NCBI GenBank assembly: GCA_015680685.1
Contig: MNCI01004506.1
Location: 79,399-100,647, forward strand
Source: Gnetum montanum
Taxonomy: Eukaryota > Streptophyta > Gnetopsida > Gnetales > Gnetaceae
Direction of reading: 5' to 3'
Length of the DNA stretch: 21,249 nucleotides
The position numbers and the translations under genes were made by a program. The notes beneath the pieces were generated by a model, which worked only from the letters and a program-made list of their open reading frames with translations, made no database searches and had not been told where the DNA came from. Positions 8,800 to 19,149 of this stretch are shown here, piece by piece; within the stretch, counting starts at the first letter, position 1, and each line of letters begins with the position of its first letter.

Positions 8800-9910
8800 A
8801 TATCCATAGTTAACCAATGCTGCTAATGCAAGATGGAAAGCTTGTAGGTTCAAGAACTGAAACTACAACTATGCAGGGTAGTTCACATGATCACAAAAAA
8901 TTTCTAACCCTAACCTTGGCACCTACTTGGAGCCTCTGATAATCTTGAAACACTAAATGATAGGTAAAAAAGGGGTCAAAACTAATCAAACATTGGAAAA
9001 TACACTAGCTAGCATATAAATCATTACAAAAATAAAAAATAGGCCTTTCACAAGTCCGAATAGCCTCAAGATGCCCCACTTTAGTCATCAAACTTAGCTA
9101 GAGCCTTTGGTAGCCATGAAACCTCAAAAATCAAGCTAAAAAGTGATCAAAATTAGTTCATGCCTTATTTTTACACTAGAACTAGTAAGAAATACATTAG
9201 ATAGAATATTTTTGAGAAGGATGAAGGTGAAATTATCAAACAAAGTCTCCAATGACCTTCCAAATCACCAATCTCAATGCTAAATCCTAGCCATAGACAC
9301 TAGTGATGTCAGAAGCTAAGAAACTAAGTTGAATGAGCATCTAGATTGTCCAAACATTAAATTCTATAAGACATACATTGGGCACCTAGAGAAAATATTC
9401 TAGCCATCATGTTTTTATCTTGGATGGTAGTTTTGACAACCTTGTGATAACCGAGATTGCTTGAAATTCGGCTAGAGAAGCCTAGAACCTTGGAGGCTAA
9501 TGTCAGCTATAGTTTAATCTTAGTTAGACATGAAAAAATTAAATTTTCTCATTTTTACATTGAGACAAGGGAAAATATGTTGGGCCAATGTATTTTTCAC
9601 CAATGAAACTTCAAATTGAACTTTTATTGATCTATTTTAACATCAAAATGACCATTCTTCAAGATTGAAATCCTTGCGCTGCTCTAGTAGCCTGATGAAG
9701 TAAAAATTCCAAGTTGAACACATTATGAAATAATTTTTCTCACAAAAATATGCTAGGACTTGGGAAAAATATGCTGGTGAATGTAAAAACTATAAAATTC
9801 CTTCTTTTTGCCTTCAAACCAGCACAAAATGACCAATTCAAGTGCCCAAACTCTTCCATAGAACCTAGAGCCTCTTTCCATGGTTTACTAATGCCTAAAA
9901 CTAGCAAAAT
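8800..9910. repeat. Strongly diverged tandem repeats, about 180-200 bp period
   Basis: Two landmark motifs recur in the same order. One resembles CTAGAGCCTTTGGTAGCC (near 8932, 9106, 9288, 9484, 9687, 9868). The other resembles GGGAAAATATGTTGGG (near 8993, 9188, 9366, 9568, 9763). Spacings are about 170-205 bases, giving five to six units. The best pair is 9540-9720 against 9725-9900. Units are so diverged that only these motifs align by eye. The period is in the range of plant satellites, but an old minisatellite inside a transposon is equally possible. No coding potential is seen. Confidence 0.5.
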
Positions 9911-10400
9911 ATGACCTTGATTGATCATGTTTTTCCATATGTTACCTACCCTTCCTTTTTGGCCATGTTTAACCTTGTTTCACTATGTTTTAACTTTAGT
10001 TAACCTTGTTTCACATTATTGCCTATTATTTTTATATCATTTGGTTTCATTTGACTTCATTTTCATTATTTTTTACATCATTTGGTCTTTTTTGATCATA
10101 TTTTTCTATTATTTGGAATTTGTAGACCTTATTTGACTTGATTTAACATCATTTAATGTCATTTGACATCAATAAGGCCTTATTTGAGCTTGTTATTCTG
10201 TGGGGGTTTGACCATCATTTAGCCTTCATTTGGACCTTGTTTCATTATATTTACCTTAACCTACCCCTTGTGACATTCATTGACTATTCTTTGATCTTGA
10301 TTGAAATTGATTTAATTTGCTTTGATCCAACTCTACTTTATTATTAAGGTATTTTACATTTTTTTGATATTATTTAACCATTGTATCACATAGGTGCCAC
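9911..10400. repeat. T-rich degenerate short-repeat region
   Basis: Variants of CATTTGACTT, ACCTTGTTTCA and ATCATTTGG recur irregularly every 10-25 bases on the plus strand, strongest between 9960 and 10260. It looks like a decayed simple or minisatellite sequence. The strand is almost free of G, which leaves long hydrophobic open frames that are not genes. Confidence 0.5.
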
Positions 10401-10514
10401 TTAATGTGCTTATGGTTGATGTGTAGGATTAGAGTATGGATACTTGGATGTAATTTAGTTTACCTTTAATCCTATGTGGATGTCATGATAATGCTGAATA
10501 ATTCATTAACCTTG

Positions 10515-13500
10515 ATTCTTAGATCTTGAGCTTGAGAGCCTACTAGACCACATATACTCCATAGAAAAGCCTCTCGAATGGCCTAAACACTTAGTTAAAA
10601 TCCTCTACCTTGAGGCTAGTGAAATTACTAAAGATTCTTTAGCTAAAGTTCTAGTCAAAAAACACAATGGTGAGAAGAAAATACTAAAATTAAGTTCCTC
10701 ACTTGAACTACATCAGGCTCAGGACATCACCAAGGTCCTTTAGAATAACATTAAGGCCTTTGCTTAGTCATATGAAGATATGTTAGGTCTTGAACCATGG
10801 CTAGTTTAGCACAATATTATACTTGATTCTAGTATTAAACCAGTTAAGCAAAAGGTTTGCAAAATTAGACTAGATCTATCCTTGGACATTCATGATGAGT
10901 TCATGAAAATTTACCAAGCTGGTTTCATCCAAGTAGTTGATTACGTAGATTAGGTGTCCAACATAGTGGTAGTCCCTAATAAAAATGGGAGCATATGTAT
11001 TTGCACTGATTTCCAAGATCTAAATAAGGCAACTATTAAATTTGATTTCCCTTTGTCTAGCATTAACCAACTCATTGATACTATGGTTGGACATGCCTTG
11101 TTGTCCTTCACGAATGGGTTCTTAGAAAGGTAGGATCGACCCAAAGCATAAACTTTACATAACCTTCATGACCCCTTCAAGAACCTTTTGTTATACCATG
11201 TTGTTATTTAGTTTATATAATGTAGGCATAACCTAATAATGAGTCATACATATTTAGTGACTATATACTTGGGTTGCTTAACAATTATGTTGATGACATA
11301 GTAGTCAAATCCAAAATGATGAATGTTCATGCACATGACCTTAATTTAATGCTTAAATGATGTCTCAAATATTAACTTTGGTTCAATCCTAAGAAGTGTG
11401 TCTTTGGTATTAAAATTGGTAAGATGCTTGGCTTTGTAGTATCCAAAGTAGGAATACATGTCGATTTTAATAAGGTCAAGGCAATAAGCAATTGGTAGCA
11501 CCTACTAATCTTAAGGGGTTTTAGGGACTACAAGGTATATTACAATTTATTAGTAGGCTCATCTCAAGACTTATGGATAAGCTACAATCCATGAAACACT
11601 TTCTTAAGAAAGGAGTTCTCTATGAGTGGACTACCAAATGCCAAGAAGTCTTTGATAACATTAAGTAGGATTTGGCGAAGCTACCCATGATGTATTTGCC
11701 ACAAAAGGATAAACCATTTTACATCTATCTTGAAATCTCCAACACATCCATAGCCTTTCTACTTAATCAAGAATGAGTAGGTGAAGCAAAAATACTTGGA
11801 TACAACTTAAGCCATGTATTAAGAGCCTATGAGACTTGATACACAGAGGTTAAGAAGTATTGTCTAGGCGTAGTCGTCTCCTTGAATAAGTGGATAAACT
11901 ACCTTTTATGAGCCAATCCAACATCATATGCAAGAACAATGCATTAAGAGCCATAAAAACCAACATCTATAAAAGTAATCGTATAGCATGATGGAAGGCC
12001 ATAATAGCTACGTTTGACTTACATTACATCTTCCAAGCCTTAACCAAAGGTCAAGTTGTAGCCAGGCAACTGATAGTTTCTCTAGTTAAAGATAATGCAA
12101 CCATTGAGCTTGAATTCCTTAATGACCATGTTAACATTGTTAACATGGTACCTGAGAGTTATGAGGTAATCATGCACTTTGACAAGGCCTCAACTACCCA
12201 TGGAGCTAGGGCTGCTACCATTTTAACATAACCTTCTAGTGTAATCTAATTTGTCTCTTATTGTTTTCAATTTTCATGTACCAAAAGCATGATAGAGTAT
12301 GAAGGATTAATTAGAGGAATGATGGTAGCTCATAGTCAAAGAATCAAATGCATGATGATAAAAGGTGATTCACAACTTATGGTTAAACAAGTAAATAATG
12401 TTTATGAATGTAAAGCCAAACATTTATAACATTATTGTGACATAGTTATGGCATGGATGCAATAATTTATAGATGTTGACGTTCAATAGATATCCTAAAC
12501 TGAGAATACCTTACCTAATGCCATTGCAACCTTGACTCTAAGTGTGATGTTAGATGTGTTTAGCAAGTTGCCTTCTTTAATGGAGAACTATCCTCTTCCA
12601 TCATGTAAAATAATGAAGGAATCTCTATAGTCATCATCAATAATACTCCTCAAAAGGAGTGGTATGATGATATTAAATTTTACCTAATGCATGATGAGAT
12701 TCCATAGGACCTTACTACTTTTTTAAAGGATGCTCTATGTAAAAAATCAAAACAACATGTCATTGTAGCTAATAACACATTATGTAGAAGGTCCTATGAT
12801 GGCATATTATTAGTGTGCTTGGGTAAAATCAAAGCTCACATAATTTTTGAGAAAGTTCATGAAGGTGTATGTGGAGAACATATAGGACCTAGAGCCATAG
12901 CCACAAAAAATATACAATTGGGATATTATTAGCCATATATGGAAAGTGACTGCCTACAAAATGTCAAAACTTGTGATACCTATCAATGACACAACAACCT
13001 AATACATGTGCCACCAACTAAGTTACACACAACGCATATAACTTAGCTATTTCAAGAATAGGGAATTGATGTTATTGGACCTATAATGCCTAAGTCGTCT
13101 ATGGGAAATAACTTCATCATCACTATAACCAAATATTTTACAAATTGGATTGAAGTTATTCCTCTAACGAAGAAAATATCTCAACAAGTTAGTAAATTCA
13201 TACTAGATAACATAGTCATCCATTTTGGCATACCTCTAACCATGGTCACAAATAATGGACCATAGTTTAGTAGCCAAGAATTGCAAGCCTTTTATTAACA
13301 ACTAATCATTAAGCATTTCCTTTTATCATGATATTATCCTCAAGCAAGTGGACAAGATAAAGCTAGCAACAAGATCATCATAAAATTTCTTACAAATATG
13401 CTGAACAATAGTGGATGCAAGTGGTGTGAACAATTTGTGAATGCACTTTGGGCCTATAGGACTACCTTTAAAATTGTGTTACTTCGTATAACCTTGTTGA

Positions 13501-13890
13501 AGGATTTGAAGTTGTTTTGCCTTGTGAATTGCACATTCCATTGCCAAGAGTAGATTTATCTAACTTCATCAATGATGAAAAAATAAGGAATTATGTACTA
13601 TTGATCTAGATTTGACGGAAGATCAATGAATACAAATGCTTTCTTACATCAAATGATACTAAAAGAGTTAGAAGCAACAAACATCATGATCTAAACAAGT
13701 AAAAGATCAAGAAAAGAGACCTAGTCCTTTAGGTTATTTGTGAACATGTGGATAATTCTCAACTAACTAGGAGGGGCCTTTTCTTATCATCAAAGCCTAT
13801 GATAATAAAGAATTTAGATTAGTAGACATGGATGGAAATGAATTGGCCAATCTAGTCAACCATTCCTATCTTAAGCCTTATTACATTTAA
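10515..13890 (+). pseudogene. Tat pol remnant: RT, RNase H, archaeal-type RNase H, integrase
   Basis: Homology runs on through many stops and several frameshifts. RT: SYEDMLGLEP (about 10770), NKATIKFDFPLSSINQL (about 11020), LLSFTNGF (about 11105, the family's catalytic Asp replaced by Asn), YVDD at 11286-11297 (kept), then NPKKCVFGIKIGKMLGFVVS. The middle of RT (about 11130-11280) is scrambled. First RNase H: about 11620-11900, with Asn at the expected first Asp. Second, archaeal-type RNase H: about 12170-12440, with FDKASTTHGA, IEYEGLI and GDSQLMVKQV, catalytic acids kept. Integrase: HEGVCGEH zinc motif (12858-12881; the later CxxC reads CDTY), GIDVIGP (about 13062), VTNNGP (about 13244, Asp to Asn) and GQDKASNK (about 13350, Glu to Lys). 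C-terminal GPFLIIKAYDNKEFRLVDMD is at 13774-13890. It cannot encode active enzymes. Confidence 0.85.
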
Positions 13891-13961
13891 TGTAATTTTC
13901 TTTATAGGTATGAATAAATGATTAACATCAACAACCTTAACAACCAATAGCAAGTGTGCCT

Positions 13962-13986
13962 ACACACACACACACACACACACACA
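13962..13986. repeat. (CA)n microsatellite
   Basis: About 12 uninterrupted CA dinucleotides lie just after the end of the Tat pol remnant. The purity of the run against very decayed surroundings suggests recent slippage expansion. Confidence 0.95.
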
Positions 13987-14922
13987 TATTTCTCTTTATT
14001 TAGCACGATGAATGAACTGTAAGCTTTGTAAAATATGTGATGCACATGACACAGATATCTCAAGGATGTACTAATAGTACCCTATAATGGCTTGTTGTTT
14101 GCTGGTTTTCTCATGTAGCCTTATGTAATAGTTTGTAACAACATGTATTCTTTGTCATTTTTTCTTATTCTCTTGGAGTTATGTTGTAGGATGAAGCACT
14201 GAAGTCATCTTGAAGGTACAACTCATCGTAGTAGTAAGTTACCATGTGACCTTTATGCATAATATTTGGTAAGCTTGTTTTGCTATACCAAAAGAGTGCT
14301 TATCTCACATCACTTCTATGACTCCTTTAAGCCACAATCCCATAGCCTAATTGCAACCTTCCTTATCCTAAACAATGATGATGACCTATGTTTGAAATTC
14401 ATGCACTGCTGCCATGTGACATCTTCTTCATCATGCTCCACCATTAAGTTTGTTGGATGGAACACATCTCATTCAATGAGAAAATAAAATTGAGTTTCTC
14501 CTTAATAATGAAACCCAATGAAGGTTTCACCCCTCAAGAAAATAAAAGAAAATGAAGAAGTAAGTTTTCATGAAAGCTAAGAGGCCAATGAAGCCCAAAA
14601 GTTAATGCAACAACACCATACAACAAAGGGAGAAGCCTATTGGTCAAAGAAGCCTTAGAGTGGAGTTTTGGTTCCTCAAAAATATTACCAAGTGACTATT
14701 TCTTTGAATAATAAGCATGAAGCCTACATCAATTAGCGAGCATGTCATTTTCATACTATAACCATGATTTCAACATTTGGAATTCATTGTTAATCCCTGC
14801 GACCATTTATTCATAACTAACTATAGCCTTTATCCTATATAATTTCATCATAACCTTATGTTATCATTACAAGCACTCTTTGGCATGGTTCAATAACTAT
14901 AGAATCAAGTGTGTAGGGTAAA
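13987..14922. other. Post-pol spacer of the Tat element, nothing recognised
   Basis: By position this is the 3' untranslated or accessory region of the Tat element. I recognise no domain on either strand. The longest plus-strand frame (14266-14487) has no recognisable motif. The last bases before 14923 (GTGTGTAGGGTAAA) could be a decayed polypurine tract. Confidence 0.4.
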
Positions 14923-16165
14923 TGTTGGTGATGGACCTATGGTGGTATTTTGTATTCTTTGTTGATGTTTCTTAGGTCAATCCTCAAAGTATCAATAAAG
15001 AGGAGCCAATGAAACATGATAAGGAAAATTCATGTTACATCCCATAAACAAGGCCATTTGTAATTTGATGTAAAAATAGTGGCAGATATAGTTTCATTAT
15101 TTTTCCTAATACCTAGCATTGTGACCTTCACCACTAGAATTTGAGGTAGAATTTTTAATGTAAAATGTGAACTTTGCACTTTATAGGTTGTAATCTCACA
15201 TATCTTAACTTATGGAGGCTAAAAATGCTTCATAAGTTGTGACCACCTTATTTTCTAAGTGAAAAAAGTTGTATTTTTCATGTACCTAGGCTTGGGAAGG
15301 TTGAAATGCATTGGGAATCATCAAATTTAGGTTTTTCTTAGCCATATCAATTTATATGCTAGAATCACTTGTAGCAAGAATTTGAATTTTTGGGCTTTAA
15401 TATTTATGCTGAGAGAATTGCACAATGAGTACATAAATTTGGGTATTAAATTTTTACACTTGGCAAAACATGAAACTAGTGAAAAAACCATTAAACTTTC
15501 CAAACTTGATAAATACACTAGGGCTAGATGACTTGTAGACACTTGTAATTTGCAACAACCTATTAGCAATCATGGTAGAAATTTGTAGCAACAAACCTGA
15601 TACCAATGGCCTTTATAAATTGAAGAATATCACATTAAAAGGACTTTTGGAAAATTTTCATTCAAGCTAAACTAGAGACTTTCAGAGTAGTGTAAATTCA
15701 CAAGAAGTCTAGCAACAATTCCACCACCACAACACAAATGCAATGTTGGAGAGAGAGTAAGGAGCTCTATGAGTAAAACTTGTAACTTCTAGAAAGTGAA
15801 GCTAACTACATGACATACTTTGCTAGCTTCAATGGGTGCTAAGCATCTTTTGTCTAGCTTTTTGGATATCCAAAGCCTTGAAATTTGTAACAGTGTAAAC
15901 TTTTTTCTTGTAACAATTTTTATTATTTTAATAAAAAAGTTGTAGTTCATTTGTTTTGTGCAAATTTTATTTTTAATTTCTCTACAACTAGATCTACAAT
16001 TTTCATTATAATTAACTACATTATTTATGAATCTTAAGTCCCTGGGTGATTAGCAAGGTTGTCTAGGGTTCTTCGGTTCCTTTCCTTGAGTTTTGAGGAA
16101 TCCAAAGTCAAAATATTTCACTTGAAATGTTTAATTTTCAAGCACCAAAATTTTCCAGTGTTACA
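14923..16165 (+). repeat. Probable 3' LTR of the Tat element
   Basis: The segment starts TGTTGGTGATGG after a purine-rich stretch, which may be the polypurine tract, and ends CCAGTGTTACA where the minus-strand ghost gag resumes. It contains a TATA-like CTTTATAAATTG at 15611-15622 and an AATAAAA at about 15930 in the order expected for a plus-sense LTR. No second copy is in the window for comparison, and no target duplication could be confirmed; ATTAC at 16166-16170 is only a candidate. Confidence 0.4.
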
Positions 16166-16407
16166 ATTACAATGATCTTATCTATGCTTACTTTGATGTC
16201 TTTCATCTTGTCTTTGATTACTATTTCTATCTTCATCTTGATTCCTTAGTGTATCACTATCTCCATACCTACATTCATCTTCATCAAAACTAGATGTTAA
16301 AGATGAAGTGGAAGATGGTGAACTAGGGAAATTACCTTGGTTCCTATATCCTCCTATATGACCCCTTGATTCATCTCTTCTACGTTTAGAGAAGGTCCTA
16401 GGTGTAG
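16166..16407 (-). pseudogene. Ghost Athila gag fragment, downstream part
   Basis: An open minus-strand stretch of about 70 codons is Ser/Arg/Asp/Gln-rich, with FSKRRRDESRGH, FPSSPSSTSSLTSSFDEDE and QRQDERHQSKHR followed by a stop and DH. It corresponds in composition and order to residues about 210-295 of the young Athila gag (SSRREGKK, SPSSSPSS, RRHERDDHDE). Homology ends abruptly at about 16170, where the Tat-associated LTR begins. The rest of this gag-pol is not found in the window. Confidence 0.6.
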
Positions 16408-16790
16408 TGACAGAAAATATCAGTGGCTAGAAACACCAAGAGGTCTTCGGGCACACAACGTAACCCCAAATCCACACGAGGGCCATGTTGGAGAAAATGG
16501 AAATGGGGTGCCCTAAATAGTCTAGTTAATCAGACAGGGACTTAATCGATGTACAATAATCCTTTTGCAAACAATAAAAGAAGACGCAATGTGCACAACA
16601 GTAGAAACATGCTAAAGTGCGTAATAAGGTAGTGAACATAATTTAATGCTTAACAATGCCAAATAAATGTTGTGATCAGCCAAAAAGAGAGTTTGAATAG
16701 AAAGATACACCACCCTAAAAAAGGGTATAGGTATACAAAGTGTACAATAGGCACAATAGGAGCAAAATCATAGCCTCAGTGGTGTTAGGT

Positions 16791-16976
16791 TGTGAAATAT
16801 GGTGCTCATTGTGATAAACTATGCCTCTTGGATTGATGGTCACAATATACCATGTGAAATTTGGTGCTTACTGTGATAAACTATGCCTCCTAGGTTGGTG
16901 GTCACAATATACCATGTGAAATCTGGTGCTTACTGTGATAAACTATGCCTCTTGAGTTAGTGGTCACAGTATACCA
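16791..16976. repeat. 62-bp tandem repeat, three units
   Basis: Units start at 16791, 16853 and 16915, with a partial fourth at 16977. Each begins TGTGAAAT and contains GATAAACTATGCCTC and ACCATGTG near its end. The period is exactly 62 with a few substitutions. By position it lies downstream of the TATA box of the inserted LTR, in its transcribed part. Confidence 0.95.
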
Positions 16977-17155
16977 TGTGATGTAGTTGTGCCTCTCTGT
17001 TGGTGTGGTGTGCTCTAGGACTCGTTCGCTGATGGAGCTAAGTGCCAAAACATTAAAATGCCAAATGCCAAAATGAAAATGTCAACTACTTTTTGTTGTT
17101 CAAGAGATTGAAGCCTTCCCCCTTCTCCTCTTCTAAAAAAATGGGATTGCAGAGG

Positions 17156-17163
17156 TATTTATA
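17156..17163 (-). promoter_or_regulatory. TATA box of the inserted LTR
   Basis: The minus strand reads CCTATAAATACCTCTGC, a good plant TATA box, with the 10-bp and 24-bp repeats immediately upstream in that sense. This supports reading the insertion as a minus-oriented LTR. Confidence 0.55.
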
Positions 17164-17215
17164 GGGCTACGATTAGCCCAAAATGCAGATCTAGCGCCAT
17201 GTGGTAGTGTGGTAG

Positions 17216-17265
17216 GTAACAATGTGTAACAGCAAGTAACAACATGTAACAGTGCATAACAACAT
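17216..17265. repeat. 10-bp tandem repeat, five units
   Basis: Five units of the form GTAAC + AAYAT-like bases follow in register: GTAACAATGT, GTAACAGCAA, GTAACAACAT, GTAACAGTGC, ATAACAACAT. The run passes directly into the 24-bp array. Confidence 0.85.
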
Positions 17266-17270
17266 AGCAT

Positions 17271-17740
17271 AATGAGGTGCTATGCTATGCACTATAGCAA
17301 GGTACTATAGTAGCATTGTAGCAGGGTGCTATGCTATGCACTGTAGCAGGGTGCTACACTAGCACTATAGCAGGATGCTACGCTTGCACTATAGCAGTGT
17401 GCTATGCTAGCACTGTAGCAGGGTGCTATACTAGAACTGTAGCAGGGTGCTATGCTAGCATTATAGCAAGATGCTACACTAGCACTGTACTAGGATGCTA
17501 CACTCGCACTGTAGCAGTGAGCTATGCTTGCACTATAGCAGGGTGTTATGTTGGAACTGTAGCAAGGTGCTATGCTAGCACTATAGCAAGGTGCTACACT
17601 ATGCTATGCTATGTAGCTTAGCAAGGTGCTACGCTATGCACTATAGCAGGATGCTATGCTAGCACTATAGCAAGGTGCTACATTGTGTAGCGTAGCATGG
17701 ATGCTATGCTACGTAGCGTAGCAAGGTTATAGTGTGTAAA
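17271..17740. repeat. 24-bp minisatellite with internal inverted repeat
   Basis: About 15-18 units resemble GTAGCAGGGTGCTATGCT followed by AGCACT; some are shortened or expanded near 17600-17630 and 17690-17730. Many units contain GTGCTATGCTAGCAC, an inverted repeat with a 3-base loop. Since 24 is a multiple of three, the array keeps a frame open (17331-17621) with an 8-residue period, which is a by-product and not a gene. There are no unique spacers. Confidence 0.95.
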
Positions 17741-17753
17741 ACTTAGCCATATT

Positions 17754-18015
17754 TGTAGTTGCGATGCCGAGACCTAAAATTTTGTGGTGTTTCACTAGGC
17801 CTTGAGGTCCTCATTATTCTAGAACTTAATACATCTCCTCTAGTATTATTTGCATTAGTTGAATGTAGTCTTTGAAAGTAGTAAGGGTCTAAATGAGCAT
17901 ATGAGATCTCTGCTCATAGTGGTTCACTACAATTTTCTTTAGTATAGATTGTATCATTTCTCCTACTAGTATCCTCATCATGTGATGGATTATTTTCCCT
18001 ATGTGAAGGATACAT
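17754..18015 (-). pseudogene. Ghost Athila gag, N-terminal fragment
   Basis: The frame starts ATG at 18015, 113 bases inside the ghost PBS, against 103 bases in the young element. It reads MYPSHRENNPSHDED, one in-frame TGA, then HLDPYYFQRLHSTNANNTRG and SRIMRTSRPSETPQNFRSRH. The segment HSTNANNTRG is reminiscent of HPTNAQRIRD in the young gag. It then runs into the insertion at 17753. Downstream gag resumes at 16407, apparently with a one-base frame change. Clearly non-functional. Confidence 0.6.
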
Positions 18016-18128
18016 GTTTTCAATTAATAATGGGTTTAACTTAAAATATTAATATTTCCTAAAATATAAATCATTAATTCTTTAAGAGCGATCATTTATA
18101 ATATAACTAATCTAGATCACTAGCACCA

Positions 18129-18146
18129 TCCCCAACAATAGTGCCA
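18129..18146 (-). promoter_or_regulatory. Deaminated tRNA-Asp primer-binding site of the ghost element
   Basis: The plus strand reads TCCCCAACAATAGTGCCA, one base from the ghost LTR. Against the standard tRNA-Asp PBS complement (TCCCCGGCAACGGCGCCA) there are five changes, all C-to-T or G-to-A. Position and match make the identification firm despite decay. Confidence 0.8.
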
Positions 18147-18147
18147 A

Positions 18148-19020
18148 TGATGAGTAGTAGGTACCTCCTATGCTCAACCATACAAATCATAAGTGTTCAC
18201 ATTCAATCCAATTGAATTCCATGGATGGAACTAGTAAGGGTACCTAGATTGTTAAGCATTGATGACAGGTCACTATCTTCTCACTTGGACTAGTCGTAGC
18301 TTTATGACATATGATTTAGTCTAAAGTAAGACATATGATCATGATGTTGTTGGGGCCTTAACTTAATCTTAGAAATTAATTATTTAATCTAATTAATAAC
18401 AAAAAGATAAATTTTAAGTTAGCCTAAGGACGATGAGTGTTCGTTCCTAGCTTACCGTACATGTCCTAAACTCACGTAACTACTACTAGGATTACCAAAT
18501 GTTATACTACTAGGTGAACGAAGTAATAATGTTTCTGGGATTACCAAGTAAATATTTGTTTACATTCAAAATTGCTTATGCCTATTCTATCGATTGATTA
18601 ATGTACATGAAAATGTAAATATTAACTAATCACATGAAAAATTAATTGCATTGAAAGTAAATCTATTCTAAGTCACGGTGTTGTAATGAATATGAATCAA
18701 TTTCGATCTTATTGCTATTCATGGAATGTGTCTAGGTACAATGCCACTCAAATAAGACTTTGTACAATTGGCTCAAACCCACATTACAGGCACTCATTGA
18801 TTATTCTCTAGGATTACGAAATAAAATTATAAGACTTTGTCTACACTATTGACCAAATGGTGTCAAATATGTGATGAGTGCCCTCATAGTTATAAGAAAT
18901 ATAGGCATTGCATTGACGAGGATGCATTAATGCATTTAGTTACATCAACAAAGCTTTGTTGATGAGGCTTCATTAACAGGGATGCATAGACAAAGTTGCC
19001 AAATATATTAGGTCTCATCA
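18148..19020 (-). repeat. Ghost Athila-family 5' LTR, 873 bp
   Basis: It begins TGATGAG and ends GGTCTCATCA, the same termini as the 892-bp solo LTR. The first 70 bases align clearly (GGTACC, GCTCAACCATAC, then loss of CpGs). Scattered later segments also match, such as the GAGTGCC-CTCAT region before the TATA position. The TATA box itself is degraded (TATAAGAAAT on plus at 18891-18900). Adjacent PBS and gag identify it as the 5' LTR of a minus-strand element much older than LTR1 and LTR2. Confidence 0.82.
18923..18964. repeat. Palindromes in U3 of the ghost LTR
   Basis: TGCATTAATGCA (18923-18934) is a perfect 12-bp palindrome, and 18943-18964 is a perfect 22-bp palindrome with core ATCAACAAAGCTTTGTTGAT. 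They occupy the same place as the GATATC palindromes of LTR1 and LTR2, on the upstream side of the TATA position, but the sequence differs. Confidence 0.85.
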
Positions 19021-19149
19021 CTAATGTTGGATTACCTTTACCATGAGCATAGTAGCATGTTTCTTTATTAACCTCTTAGTTTTTTTGATAATTATAATGT
19101 GAATTTTCTTTGCTATTCTTACCCTCATTACGATTGTGACTTCATCAAT

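Larger units (their letters stand above)
10515..16165 (+). mobile_element. Degenerate Tat-lineage Ty3/gypsy retrotransposon, 5' truncated
   Basis: A plus-strand pol (10515-13890) is followed by about 1 kb of unassigned sequence and a probable 3' LTR (14923-16165). The two RNase H domains, one of the archaeal type after the first, mark the Tat/Ogre branch. I found no 5' LTR, PBS, gag or protease upstream of 10515, so the left part is lost or beyond recognition. The right end abuts the ghost Athila gag on the other strand, which suggests insertion into that older element. Confidence 0.7.
16408..17753 (-). mobile_element. Solo-LTR-like insertion splitting the ghost gag
   Basis: About 1.34 kb interrupts the ghost gag. 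TGTAG occurs on both sides (16403-16407 and 17754-17758), a candidate 5-bp target duplication. The left end is TGACAG. A canonical CA end would be at 17749, four bases short of the repeat, so the right boundary is uncertain. A minus-strand TATA box (TATAAATA, 17156-17163) and repeat-rich U3 (17216-17740) give it an LTR-like plan in the minus orientation. There is no PBS or coding sequence. It shares no obvious sequence with the Athila LTRs and is probably a different family. Confidence 0.55.

Noticed and set aside
9921-10347. Hydrophobic frames that look like membrane proteins
   Set aside because: The T-rich low-complexity sequence produces Phe/Leu/Ile codons by composition; there is no homology or context.
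10950-11144. 64-codon minus-strand frame
   Set aside because: It is antisense to the conserved RT segment of the plus-strand Tat pol.
17331-17621. 96-codon frame with a periodic Cys/Tyr/Thr/Ala/Gly protein
   Set aside because: It is the translation of the 24-bp minisatellite; the 8-residue period follows from the repeat length.
17271-17740. Possible CRISPR-like array
   Set aside because: The 24-bp units are head to tail with no unique spacers, in a plant transposon context; it is a minisatellite.
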